Source: Adiantum capillus-veneris (Eukaryota; Streptophyta; Polypodiopsida; Polypodiales; Pteridaceae). Taken from it: a DNA stretch of 64,000 nucleotides. Positions 24,055 to 35,159 of the stretch are shown one piece after another (the stretch's first letter is position 1; each line of letters begins with the position of its first letter). The notes beneath the pieces were generated by a model. That model saw only the letters and a list, made by a program, of their open reading frames with translations. It had not been told where the DNA came from and ran no database searches. The stretch is from positions 94,463,840-94,527,839 of the forward strand of contig CM043971.1 in NCBI GenBank assembly GCA_014529385.2, in the 5' to 3' direction. The translations under genes and the position numbers were made by a program.

Positions 24055-27030
24055 TGGACAAAGGCAACTAAAGATCATGTTCGGCTAGGCAATGGGCAGA
24101 CATGTGAGATCTCCGGTGTTGGAGATGTTCAATTGAAGTTTCAGAATGGCTCTTCTTTCACGCTAAAGAATGTGAAACACGTTCCCACAATTACAAAGAG
24201 CTTGATCAGCACGGGTTTACTTGATGATGCTAGCTACATCACCACTTTTGGACAGAACATGTGGAAGATATCCAAGGGTTCTATAACAGTAGCACATGGA
24301 GTAAAGTCTGGAGGACATTACATGATTTATGTATCAAATGTCTCTAAAAATGTAATTGGTGTAACCGAGCAGCCGAACGTTTCTTTGTGGCATAGCCGGT
24401 TAGGACATATGTCCAAGAAGGGAATAGAAATCTTGTCTCGTTCTGGTTATTTGCCTGGCTTTTCATTTAATGATTTTGAATTCTGTGAACATTGTCTATA
24501 TGGTAAGAAAACACAGCAGCCACATAAGCATAGAAGCAGTAGAAGAGATACACAATTGGCACTTGTTCATAGAGATTTGTGTGGATCTATGCCTAACGGC
24601 CTATCTCTAGGGGGAGCTTCTTACTTTATGACATTTATAGATGATTACTCGAGGAAAGTATGGGTTTACTTTCTCAAGCACAAGGATGAAGCGTTTAGTG
24701 TTTTCAAAACGTTTGTGACACTTGTGGAGAATCAGAGTGGCAAGAAGCTTAAATGCTTACGCACTGACAATGGTGGAGAGTATGTTTCGAAGGCCTTTCA
24801 GGACTTTTGTGAGTCAAAAGGTATAAAATGTGAACTTAATGATCCTTACAATCCTCCTCAAAATGGTGTTGCTGAGAGGATGAATAGGACCATACAAGAG
24901 AAGGTTAGAAGTATGTTGTCTAATGCACAGCTGCCAAATGGGTTTTGGGCTGAAGCTGTATCAACAACTGTTCATGTTATAAATAGATCTCCTAGCAAGG
25001 TTTCGCAGAAGGATTCATCGGCAAAGATGGTATGGTCAAGAAAAATGCCCTCATACAAGTATCTCAAAGTCTTTGGCTGTGAGGCATATACTCATGTTCC
25101 AAAGGAATTTAGGAACAAACTTGAGCCAAAGAGTAGAAAGTGCATCTTTCTAGGCTATGGTAATTCTGGGAGATGGGGTACAGACTTTGGGATCCTGAAT
25201 CCAAAAAGGTTATCCGCAGCAATGATGTTCACTTTAATGAAGCCAAATATCATTCTAAACCAGAGAGGGTTGAGGAGATTAGAAGAGTTGTCTTCCAAGA
25301 AGATGGACCTGCACGTGCAAGACAAAATGTCAGGGCTCAAGAGGAGCAAGGACAGGATAGAGTGGAACCACAAATTGTGGTTGAGCCTGAGCCACCTATT
25401 TTACGTAAATCTAAACGTATCTCGCGACCTTCAGATTGGTTTGTTCCATCTATGATTTATGTCATATTGACCGATTGCAATGAGCCTTCATGTTACAAAG
25501 AAGCAGTGCAAATGAAGGACTCCACGAATTGGCAATTGGCCATGCAGTCAGAGATGACACCTCTGCATAAAAACCAGACATGGAAGGTAGTTAAATTACC
25601 ACAGGGCAAAAAGGCTCTACCTTGTAAATGGGTTTACAAGTATAAGATCACCACTCATGATAGTCAGCCAAAGTACAAAGCAAGGCTTGTTTCCAAGGGC
25701 TTTAAGCAAGAACAAGGCATTGACATTGATGAAGTCTTCTCTCCGGTGGTCAAGATGACTACATTGAGATGCTTTCTTGCATTGGTTGCCATATTAGATT
25801 TGGTGTTGCACCAAATGGATGTCAAGACAGCGTTCTTGCATGGTGATTTAGATGTGGAAATTTACATGCAGCAGCCAGAAGGGTTTGTTGAGAAAGGCAA
25901 GGAAGATTTGGTATGCCAGTTGTTAAAAAGTCTTTATGGCTTAAAACAATCACCAAGGGCATGGTACCATAAGTTCCACAAGTTTATGCTTTCTCAAGGC
26001 TACGAACGTAGTGAGTTCGATCACTGTCTATATACAAAGAAGGCTAAGGATGGCAGTTGGTTGATCCTTATTTTGTATGTGGATGACATGTTGATTGCTG
26101 GCAAGCACTTGGAAGAAATTTCAGCTTTGAAGTCAAAGATGGCAAAATCATTTGACATGAAAGACATGGGTGAGGCAAGTCATATACTTGGTATGCGCAT
26201 TGAGAGAGACAGATCAAAGAAGTTGATTTGGTTATCTCAAACAGAGTATATTGACAAGGTTTTGCAACGTTTCAATACGGAGAAGGGAAAGTCATTGAGT
26301 GTTCCATTGCCACCATATGTGAAACTTAGCAAACAATATTGTCTTGTGTCTGAGGAAGAATACGCTGAAATGGATAAGATTCCATATGCGTCTGCAGTGG
26401 GTAGTTTGATGTATGCAATGATTGCTACTCGCCCAGACATTGCATTTGCAGTGGGAGTAGTAATACATGTCCAACCCGAGCAAGAAACATTGGGAGGCAA
26501 TGAAAGGAATATTGAGATACTTGAAAGCTACAATGAGTATGCGTATATGCTATGGGAGTCAGGAGCTAAGTGTAAAGGGTATTACAGACTCAGATTATGC
26601 AGGTGACTTAGACAACCGAAGGTCTACGTCAGGGTATGTCTTTACATTGGCTGGTGGAGCAGTATCATGGCGTTCTAGATTACAAGATTGTGTTACTCAG
26701 TCTACTACAGAAGCTGAATATGTTGCAGCATCAGAGGCATGCAAAGAATCAATTTGGCTTAATCAACTAGTAACAGATTTGGGAATCAACGAAGAAATGC
26801 CTGTGTTATATTGTGATAGTCAGACTGCTATACAATTGGCTCGCAATCCAGTTTATCACTCAAAGACAAAGCATGTGGATGTGAAATATCATTTCATCAG
26901 GGAAATGCTCGAGGATAAGCAAATTCACCTTGTCAAAGTTCACACCACAGAAAATCCTGCTGATCTACTTACAAAAGGACTTCCCTCAGAGAGCTTTGCG
27001 CATTTTTGCAAGCAGTTAGGTGTAGGGTAG
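24055..27030 (+). pseudogene. copia protease end-integrase-RT-RNase H
   Basis: 24055-25180 covers the protease end (VRLGNGQTCEISGVGDV), the pre-integrase zinc region (WHSRLGHMSKKG, CEHC) and the integrase core (RTDNGGEY, PPQNGVAERMN). A frameshift near 25170 moves to the frame 25173-26460, which holds the integrase tail and RT (KTAFLHGDLDVEIYMQQPEG, YVDDMLIAG). Five bases are missing near 26465 compared with copy 1, so RNase H continues in a third frame to 27030 (SDYAGDLDNRRSTSGYVF, TEAEYVAASEACKES). In integrase HRDLCGSM replaces HSDLCGPM. Apart from the two frameshifts it is less damaged than copy 1. Confidence 0.9.
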
Positions 27031-27108
27031 TACATCACTTCTCTACATCTCTTGTATATTAGCTTGTATAGTACCTTCTATCACACTTAAAGTACCACAT
27101 TGGACTTT

Positions 27109-27119
27109 AAGTGGGAGGT
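27109..27119 (+). other. polypurine tract, copia copy 2
   Basis: AAGTGGGAGGT immediately before TGTTGGGG, the same as in copy 1. Confidence 0.75.
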
Positions 27120-27311
27120 TGTTGGGGTATAAAGCCCAATGTGGTCGCCTAGGTAAGTGGGCGGGCTGCCAGGTATGTACACATATTCTTTTGTGAAAAC
27201 CTAATAAGAACTCACTATGCTCTACACATTACAGTAGAGCGAGTTCACCATATCGTCGTGCTCTTCTTCTCGCACTCTCTCTCGCCTCACACTTCCGCTT
27301 GTACTCCTTCA
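27120..27311 (+). repeat. 3' LTR of copia copy 2 (192 bp)
   Basis: TGTTGGGG...CTCCTTCA, matching 2986-3177. Directly beyond it lies CTTTAGCTTATGTC, the first bases of a direct repeat also found at 38516. Confidence 0.92.
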
Positions 27312-27399
27312 CTTTAGCTTATGTCAGGCCTCTTGCTTGATCACTTACTTTTGCTGCTTTAGCAATCTCTGTCATTTGTTGGCATCGATTGTCCTTGGA
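27312..27399. repeat. left piece of direct repeat A, interrupted by CACTA
   Basis: CTTTAGCTTATGTCAGGCC to GATTGTCCTTGGA matches 38516-38603 with a few changes. Its continuation lies beyond the CACTA element at 35160 onward, so the transposon landed inside this repeat. Confidence 0.85.
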
Positions 27400-27411
27400 C
27401 ACTACAAGAGG
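27400..27411 (+). repeat. left terminal inverted repeat of CACTA
   Basis: CACTACAAGAGG, perfect complement of 35148-35159, bordered by the duplicated target GGA. Confidence 0.95.
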
Positions 27412-27426
27412 TTGTGTGCTCTTGTG

Positions 27427-27645
27427 ACACTGTTAGCGACGGAAATACACTGGGTTTTTATAACCCCCGGCATCGCTAAAACCGTCGCTATACTCTTCTG
27501 TGAGAGCGTCGCTATAGACGTCGCTATAGGCGTCGCTATATAGCGACGCTCATAGCGACGCCTATAGTGACGCTCTCACAGAAGAGTATAGCGACGCATA
27601 TAGCGACGCTACAGAGCCATAAATAGCGATGCTTATAGCGACGCC
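27427..27645. repeat. left subterminal repeats and hairpin of CACTA
   Basis: Many copies of the motif GCGTCGCTAT in both orientations. 27483-27540 and 27541-27598 are almost exact reverse complements of each other, so single strands or transcripts could fold into a stem of about 58 bp with no real loop. In En/Spm such subterminal motifs bind the TNPA-type protein. Confidence 0.85.
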
Positions 27646-28009
27646 TGAGAGAATATTTTTTTGGTGGCAGGGCATTGAATGCCCTGCCACCCATCAACCA
27701 TATTGTACTTGATTCACTTTTTAAAAAAAGTGCAAAGGTAGATAATAGACCCAAAATATTCACCCACAAGACGCATTATTTGCAAAATTGACAATTGTAC
27801 ACATCATAGGCAAACTGAATTGATTGGCAAATGTAATAATGACAATTGTACAACATCATAGGCATAAAGAATTGATTGGAAAAAGGAATTGCGGTGACAA
27901 ATGTAATAATATACATGGTTCAAAAAGACGTATAAAATCCATCTCATGATACATAAGCTATGAGAAACCCTAAACTAATGCTATCTAGCTACGGCTAAAC
28001 TGACGTCGT

Positions 28010-29323
28010 CTAATCAGACGTCTCATCGCGTCCAAGCGGCGTATCTGTCGGATTCTGCAAAAAAAGACAATAAGACAGTTTTCAGTAAATATAAACATAT
28101 AACGACATTTATAAAACAATACAAAAAATAAAAAAGAGTAAACCCTAATACTAACCATGCCGCCGCGAGAACTGAGAATGTCCATCAGGGCGTTTAAGCC
28201 CTTCCTGCCTGCGTACTCGCGCTCGTACGGTGTGGGATCACGTCCTGTCATCGACCACTGTCAAAACATACAAAGATTTCATTATGTTAGAACTAAAAAA
28301 CTCATAAACCCTAAACTATCGAACATGCATAAAGAGCAATGTGAAAAGACTTACAAAATCGGCCTCAAATGATGCCCATCCACCGCTCCCCAAGTGGTGC
28401 GAGCTCCCTGCCTCTACTCGCGCTCTGGCTGCATCCTTTTGTTGCTTCCACTTGTCGGGATTCTCGCGCGCTGCTTTCTTCGCATTCTTCCAATCTTCTT
28501 TGGCCAGCCAATCTGGCCTATTCCACCCATTCTTGATTGCTTTTTGCACTTCGGAACGCTTGTGTTTGCAGTATTCGCGCATTCGAATCTTCATCAGGTC
28601 TTCATTGAAGCGCTGATCCCGTGTTGGAACGGGAAACTCATCATGAAGTATGCTGATGACTCTGTTTTTTAAATCACTTGGTACTTCACTCCATTTGTTT
28701 AGTATATAGTGTCTAAACAGCTGAGAGCAAAGACCACGCATGCGCGAGATCACCTTCTTGCCGTCATCATCCATGATGATGCCGCCGCTGATGTCGACGG
28801 AGTAAGGCAAGCCCTCTGGCCGGTGACGCGTGAACCTGGGTGTCCCGGCAGGGGTCTCTAGCGGCGTGTCGATGGGGGTACGGACGTCAGGTGTCTCCAC
28901 CGGCGTCTGGGCGCCGAAGCGAGGAGTGTCGAGTGGGGTGGCTCCTGGCGGAGTAGGTAGAGGTGTGTAGCTTCTAGGAACAGTCAGCCGTGCAAAACCT
29001 GGCGTAGATGGCGATGATGTGGCTGGTGTGGGGGCGGGCAAAGAAGGGGAGGGTAAAGAGCCTCGTCGAACACGAGGCGGTGTGGAGGCATCGGTGGCGG
29101 AATCCCCACAACAACCGCCACCGCCACCACTAGAGCGCCGGTGTCTAGACGAGTGTGACGCTCGTCTCGTCGACGCCGAAGCTTCGGAGCGCGCCGAATG
29201 CTCCGAAAGAGAGGGAGATGCGGATGGTGTAGGAACGCGCGATGATGCGCCAGAGCGATGACGCTCCACGTACCACTGTCTCTGCTGCGGTGACAAAGAA
29301 GAAAGAAACTCCTCATCATCCAT
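28010..29323 (-). CDS. CACTA accessory protein (plant transposase, Ptta/En-Spm type), 3 exons
   Basis: Exons 29323-28355, 28257-28156 and 28054-28010 join in phase with GTAAGT and GTTAGT donors and AG acceptors, giving about 371 residues. Start MDDEEFLSSLSPQQR at 29323 was chosen because it begins a typical acidic start. An AG lies just upstream, so a further 5' exon is possible. Residues 30-170 are Ser/Pro/Thr-rich with repeated TP dipeptides, probably disordered. Residues about 190-320 hold the domain with NKWSEVPSDLKNRVIS, FNEDLMKIRMREYCKHKR and NRPDWLAKEDWKNA, the pattern of the Transposase_24 family. It probably acts like TNPA, binding subterminal repeats. The last exon ends DETSD. Confidence 0.8.
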
Positions 29324-29595
29324 ACCTGCATTAAACACACGAATATTTAAACTTAATATTGAATGAATAGAGTAGACAATGACGCAAAGACCATTAAATA
29401 CAATGACGTAATGACGCATATAAATACAATGACGCAATGAATCGAGTGATAGAAGAGGCAAGTCGAAAACTCAGAATTTTCAATCAAAAGATGTGAGCGC
29501 GAGTAGAAAAGAGCGTTATACACCATGGAAGCTACTTAGAGAGCCAGAGCTTTTACAGCACGGAGCAAAATTGTTCAAATACAATATTTGTGGCT

Positions 29596-32500
29596 TTAAG
29601 AGATCTCTCTCTCATCCTCGCATAACTCAGCATAACTTCCTATATCTATATAGAGCTCTCCGTTTAAACACATATCCTCTGTTTCATTTTGTAGCTCCTC
29701 TGCATGCACCCCATATAGAGTAGTAGCATCTTGATGCTCGTCTGGCACCACCGCAGCGGCTTCTGATTGAGCATCTTCTCTGATCTCCTCCATTGATGTC
29801 GTTGTGATTGGCACATGGTAGCCTTCATACGTCCTTGCACTACGAGGGGCTACCTCTATGACGTACCACCAGTTTGATGTAGACTTTGTAGGATGAAATA
29901 CTACCTGCCAGAGCCACATAACTTACATGAGAGCTTTCAAGCACATAACTTGTAAAAGGGGGATGTTAACTATTTATATACTTACTTGTTCACAATGCTC
30001 GGGTAGTACGAAAGTGTCTCTTAGGTCAGTCCATTTCTTAGTAGAATCCACCTCAAGAAAACCAGACTCTCCTCTACGCACAGTAGCGTTTCGACCCTCC
30101 ATGATTATCTTGAACCATTGCACGTCGAACAAGTCGACAAAAAATCCTCTGTAATCGATCCTCAAAATCTCTTGCAGCGTGCCGAAGTAAGTGAGTTCCG
30201 CCACCACGGGATCTGCATCAGAGGAACGTCGTCGACTAGACTGTTCAAATTTTGCCATGATTCCACAATCTTGAGTAAAACGCTTTTTGTCGATTCGTTC
30301 CACCCTAAAATGTCGACCTTTACACCATGCTGCTGTGTATGACTTATACTACAACGAACAAAGATTATGAGTGGCCGTTCAAACGTTTATAAATAAATTC
30401 ACTTGCTAGTCGTACATTGCAAACTTACCTTGGTCGCGCAACCCCGAGAGTACTCCCACTCTTCTTCAGTCACTTCGTCACCGCATTGTTGTGCGCTTTT
30501 CAATTGGTTGTGCAACCATCTTAAGCTCATGAAGGTTGGTAGGCTCTCCAGAACCGCTGGATAGTGCATCGGTGGTCGTCTTCCCCGTCTCCACTCGATT
30601 CGTGCCCTTTGTCGCTCTTGCTTTGCATCCTCATATTGTGAAATCCACTTTTGCATCACTGGATTGTGAAGCATGCAAAATCGGTTGATTTTAGCCTCTA
30701 GATCTTCCGTCATCTTCTTCTCAACACCGAGATTGCACATGACAATCCCAGATATGCGCTCATCATCTATGGTTCGCCATAGCGTGTCCCGGGATTTATC
30801 AAATCCGTCTAGCCACTCTCCAATGTACACTAGGGACTCTGATACCAACCAACCTTCTGCCATGCTACCCTCCGGACGTGCCTTTTGACGCACATATCCC
30901 TTAAGCGTTTTCATGAAACGCTCTAAGAAGAACATCCATCTGGAATGAACTGTGCCAGCTATTTCCACCTCATCAACTATGTGAACAAGAAGATGCACCT
31001 GAATGGTTAGCATTGTAGTAGGAAAATGTTTCTCAAACATGCACACAAGCTCCGCAGCATTTAGTTTGGCGAATGGTATGGAGTCTACGTCGATCTCCTT
31101 TTGTGAGATCCATTGCACCAGCTTTGCAAGTTTGTAGATTGTGTTACGGATGTCGAGAGACAAACATCCCTCAATGGCAACCGGTAAAATAAACTGTAAA
31201 GTATGTGCAGCAATGATATTAAAGTCCACATTTTATGCAATGATATTAAAGTCCACTATGAACGTACCTGACACATTTTATGCCAATCGTGTGACTTCAA
31301 ACCGGTAAGCTTTCCTTCTTTAGTAAAACACGTTCGGAGCGAGTGCATTACGCCAGTGGGGGTCCGCAAAGATCGAATGGCCTCTTTTACTTTGCGTTCT
31401 TGGGCTCCTGTGAAAATCCATGGTGCTTTAGGAAGTTTTATCGATCCATCAGACGCTGTTTGCGGCCAATATTGCTCCATACGATCCACATTTCTAAGGT
31501 CAACTCTGGCTCCCAAAGTATCTTTCTTGCCGGTCAAATGGTCCCATAGTAGATTACCCACATTCTTGAATATGTGCATTGGATCGAGCAAGTGATTGAT
31601 CATGAGTCGGGGCCAGTATGGTAACTCGTACCATAGAGATAGTCTCTTCATCCCTGGAGGCAATCCGTCATCGCACATCTCCTTCTGCTCTAACCATGCT
31701 TGTGCAGACATCCTTGGTGGCTCTCTTCCCAAAAAGCCGTCGCGTAACACATGATTCTCTGGAAGATACGCTTGATGACCTTCGTAGATTTGCTTCTTCA
31801 GTGAGGGTGCCCTACGTGCATTCAGTCTAGGTCCACATGTGACACATGCTCTGTATCCGCTTGTTTGAAGCCCTGCATGTATACACATGATAATAGATCA
31901 ACTATGGGGAAAAACAAGATTTACAGTGTCTGAGTGAGGAGTGTCAATAGATCACCTGAGCATTCTGTTAGCCCGGGATAGTCATGCATGGTCCACATTA
32001 GAATACCTCTGATCAAAGCATTCCGTCGTCCTGTGTGTCGGCTCATATCCACCACCTCTATGCCAATCCACAATTGTTGTAGCTCTTCCAATAGTGGACG
32101 AAGATACACATCCATATTCCCCACTTTATATCGCCCTGGCACAATCAAGCTTAGCCATAGGTGCCCCTTCTTCGTAGTCAACCACGGGGGAATGTTGTAG
32201 TTGACGATGACAACGGGCCATACACTGTAAGATGTTGATCTTTGACCAAATGGATTTACGCCATCCATAGCCAGGCCTAAGCGCAAATTTCGAGCTTCCC
32301 TGGCAAAATCCGACCATGTTCCATCTATATGTTTCCAGGCTGCGCAATCTGCAGGAATTCGTAGCACACCATCCGAAGATTTATTCTCCTCATGCCATGA
32401 TGCTAGGGCGGCCATGGACTTACATTCGAAGAAATGCTTGATGCGAGGAAGCAAAGGAAAATGTCGCAAAACCTTTTGTGGAATTTTTGTCCCGTGGAGA

Positions 32501-33324
32501 TCTACTCGATATCTTTCGGAATCACATTTCGGACACTTCTCCATGTCTGTGTATTCCCCTCTGAAAAGAATGCAGTCATTAGGACAAGCGTGGATAGAAT
32601 TGTAATCCATCCCCAAGTTTCGCAAAATCTTTCTTGCTTCATCTCGGGAATCTGGCATCACATTGTCAGCTGGTAGAATGTGCTCTTTCAGCAATCTACA
32701 CAACATAAAAATATGATACAGTCGTGTAAAAATCTATCAGATCATTATACATTTAGAGTTCTATTAAAGTAAACTAATTGTAATAGATCACCTGAAAAGC
32801 GCTGTGACGCTAGTGTCACTCCATCCAAACTTTGCCTGCATGTTGAGAAGAACCAGGAGTGCTTTCAATCTAGACATACGTGCTCCATTATACAATGACG
32901 TATCGGCTTCACTTTTCATATCATCATAGATAAGCCTTTCTGAATCCATGATCGTCTCGATCATTTCATCAATCTCGGGCTCAAACATTGCCTCGTTGGG
33001 AATGTGCTCTGCATGATCATCCCCCGAGCTGTCAGAGGCTACATCTTGTGGCCTCACATATGCTGCTTGACCAAAGCGCCTGCGAACACGTCTATTGGGT
33101 TGCAAGATTGCTGCTTGTTGGCCAGCGTCAGAGTCCGACGAGTTATAATTGGCAACAACTCGATCTATAATAGATGGATCGAACTCGCCAAATTCGCGAA
33201 CGTGCTGCAAAGAAACACGTCTTGTCCGTCGCACAGCATGCTTGCATTGATTACAAGGACATAAGACCCTCGTTGAGAGATAGGTGTTTCGGTTGGACGG
33301 TCCCACATCCTCGTCGCTACTCAT
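29596..33324 (-). CDS. CACTA transposase (TNPD type), 6 exons, intact
   Basis: Exons on the minus strand: 33324-32792, 32695-31956, 31872-31268, 31193-30429, 30348-29986 and 29904-29596. All introns are GT-AG and phases fit, giving 1104 residues without a stop. Residues 1-80 hold a transposase-associated zinc region (LCPCNQCKHAVRR), then an acidic linker. Transposase_21 follows (HACPNDCILFRGEY, KCPKCDSERY, LAMDGVNPFGQRSTSYSVWP, where the Asp of MDG is a likely catalytic residue; LLDPMHIFKNVGN). A DUF4218 region lies in exons 3-4 (PTTMLTIQVHLLVHIVDEV) and a DUF4216 region in exons 5-6 (ELTYFGTLQEILRIDYRGFF). It should cut and join the CACTA ends. Its promoter must lie between 33325 and the right subterminal repeats. 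Confidence 0.92.
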
Positions 33325-33386
33325 AATGAGGATAAAAAACTTATAACCTGGACAACAAATTTAATATTCTATTGGCATTCTTCGTC

Positions 33387-33392
<6 letters not shown>

Positions 33393-33471
<79 letters not shown>
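33393..33471 (+). repeat. (CT)n microsatellite
   Basis: Long uninterrupted CT run upstream of the transposase start, inside its probable leader or promoter region. Confidence 0.95.
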
Positions 33472-33472
<1 letters not shown>

Positions 33473-33768
33473 ACCTCACATTCTCTAGTCATGTCCAATC
33501 CCCGCACACCTCGGTCTAGAGGTGCACGGAGATCAGAACCACCGGGTTATAATCTCGTCTTTATTGGTCAATACCTATATTTGTGGGTACAAGAAATCTA
33601 CACACCCACGTCTACATGATACTGCATGTAGTGGACAAAATCCCTTTGCCTCTTCTCTAGCTGTAGCACTTCACTTCATCTTAACATCTTTTCACTGTTC
33701 GTCTAACTCTAAACCCTAAACCGTAAGTAATTCTTGCGTGGACTCGATCTAACGTAAATAAGCGTAAA

Positions 33769-34140
33769 TCTAAATAAACGTAAATCTAACTAAAAATAAA
33801 GCTAAATCTAATTTAACGTAAGTCTAATGACTAGAGGTTGTCTAGATGGTCATTGTGTCGGGGATGTAGTGACTCTTGCCGCCCTGAAGATCCACCTTCT
33901 TCCCTATCTTCTGAAGACATTTCACCAGTACTTTTGGATCGACGGAGCCCACCATGAGTGAAGGCAGCAATACCCTATATTCCATTGAGGGCTTTCTTCA
34001 CCCGCTTCATGCAGGCATCGCAGTCTATGGAGACCCGCATCTAATCTAATATAACGTAAATCTAAATCTAGCTTAAATAAACGTAAATCTAGTTAAAAAT
34101 AAACCTAAATCTAATTTAATGTAAGTTTACATATAACCTA
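33769..34140. repeat. A/T-rich duplicated block around a captured gene fragment
   Basis: About 55 bases beginning AATAAACGTAAATCTA are found at 33770-33826 and again, with few changes, at 34076-34133. They sit on either side of the HMA-domain fragment at 33842-34040, like a duplicated border of a captured piece. Confidence 0.75.
33842..34040 (-). pseudogene. captured heavy-metal-associated (HMA) domain fragment
   Basis: Minus-strand text starts MRVSIDCDACMKRVKKALNG, with the C-x-x-C metal-binding pair (CDAC), then after a stop and a frameshift continues GSVDPKVLVKCLQKIGKKVD and ends at a stop at 33842. The two parts match the start and the VDP-KVL-K--GKK end of the roughly 65-residue HMA domain of plant metallochaperones (HIPP type). 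It is far shorter than a complete HIPP gene, and its frame is broken between about 33953 and 33975. It lies inside the CACTA element in the same orientation as its genes. Capture of host gene pieces by CACTA elements is well known. No function expected. Confidence 0.75.
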
Positions 34141-34407
34141 ATCTTTAACGTCTTTTAAGATAGTTTCCTACGACGTTATAACTCTCTTCTTCCTGTGTGT
34201 GTGCGCGTGTGTGGATGTGTGTGCCAATAAAAAGAGATAAATGGTATAACCTTTCTATCACCCATGCCAAGTATGATAGATTGATTATGCCATTTCCCTC
34301 TTGAATAATAGGTCTTCAGTTCAACTCCTCGTCGGCTAGATCTTTAGGTCTTTTAATTTTAATTAGTTTCCTACGACGTCTCCCTTAGTTTCTCATTCTT
34401 TCTCTCT

Positions 34408-34615
34408 CTCAATGTGTGTGCGTTTTTTTGGATCGTATGCATGTTTTCTTTCTCTTTTCCTCTCTCAATGTGTGCGTTTTTTGTTTATGCATGTTCTCTC
34501 TCTCTTTTCCTCTCTCAATGTGTGCGTTTTTTGTTATGCAGCTCTCTCTCTCTTTCTCTCTCAATGTGTGTGTGCATTCTTTGTTTATGTATGTGTGTGC
34601 GTTTTTGTTTTTGTT

Positions 34616-34685
<70 letters not shown>

Positions 34686-34802
34686 ACACTATGTGTGTGT
34701 GTGTATGTGTGTGTGTGAGAGAGAGAGAGAGGGAGAGAGAAAGAGGGGAAGGGAACATGAGAATGAGGAGAGGGAAGGAGCATACCTGGCTCTCCTTCCT
34801 CT

Positions 34803-34847
<45 letters not shown>

Positions 34848-34849
34848 AG

Positions 34850-34890
<41 letters not shown>
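34408..34890. repeat. microsatellite cluster (CT, GT, GA) with short tandem repeats
   Basis: Copies of CTCTCTCAATGTGTGCGTTTT at intervals of about 55 bases (34403-34600), then (CT)n 34621-34681, GT tracts near 34695 and 34809-34844, and GA tracts near 34716 and 34856-34890. Apparent proteins here are low-complexity artefacts. Confidence 0.9.
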
Positions 34891-34894
<4 letters not shown>

Positions 34895-34991
34895 GGGAGA
34901 GCGTTACCTGCTCTTTGCTTGAGGGCGCCGAAAAACTCAGATCTGAGATCTGAGTTTTTGGGCGCGCTCGGTTATTTTTTTTACCCCAGCT

Positions 34992-35135
34992 GGCGTCGCT
35001 ATGAGCGTCGCTATAAGCGTCGCTATGAGCGTCGCAAATTTACAAAGACATTTGCGACGCTCATAGCGACGCTTATAGCGACGCTCATAGCGACGCCGGG
35101 AAAATTTTTTTTGAGCGTCGCTGTGTGAGCGTCGC
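34992..35135. repeat. right subterminal repeats and perfect hairpin of CACTA
   Basis: 34992-35039 and 35050-35097 are perfect reverse complements (48-bp arms, 10-base loop) made of GCGTCGCTAT-type motifs. Two more motifs follow near 35114-35137. This mirrors the left end. Confidence 0.92.
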
Positions 35136-35147
35136 TAATATGAAGAG

Positions 35148-35159
35148 CCTCTTGTAGTG
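35148..35159 (-). repeat. right terminal inverted repeat of CACTA
   Basis: CCTCTTGTAGTG, complement of the left end, followed by the GGA target duplication. Confidence 0.95.

Larger units (their letters stand above)
23476..27311 (+). mobile_element. Ty1/copia retrotransposon copy 2, internally deleted, no matching 5' LTR
   Basis: Contains gag, a truncated protease, integrase, RT, RNase H and a 3' LTR identical in type to copy 1. No copy of the 192-bp LTR is found upstream of gag. The zinc knuckle and protease active site (D-S-G region) are missing between about 24051 and 24055. Two frameshifts lie further down. It is therefore non-autonomous. Confidence 0.9.
27400..35159 (-). mobile_element. 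CACTA (En/Spm) transposon, apparently complete and autonomous
   Basis: 7760 bp with terminal inverted repeats CACTACAAGAGG (27400-27411) and CCTCTTGTAGTG (35148-35159). A 3-bp target duplication GGA lies at 27397-27399 and 35160-35162, both as expected for the superfamily. It has subterminal repeat blocks at both ends and two minus-strand genes: a Transposase_21-type transposase at 29596-33324 and a second protein at 28010-29323. I could follow both reading frames through all introns without a premature stop, so the element may still be functional. Confidence 0.95.

Noticed and set aside
28157-33264. Plus-strand frames opposite the CACTA genes
   Set aside because: They are shadows of the minus-strand transposase exons and have no motifs.
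34412-34953. Overlapping frames of 100-179 codons on both strands
   Set aside because: They are translations of CT, GT and GA microsatellites with no domain or codon pattern.
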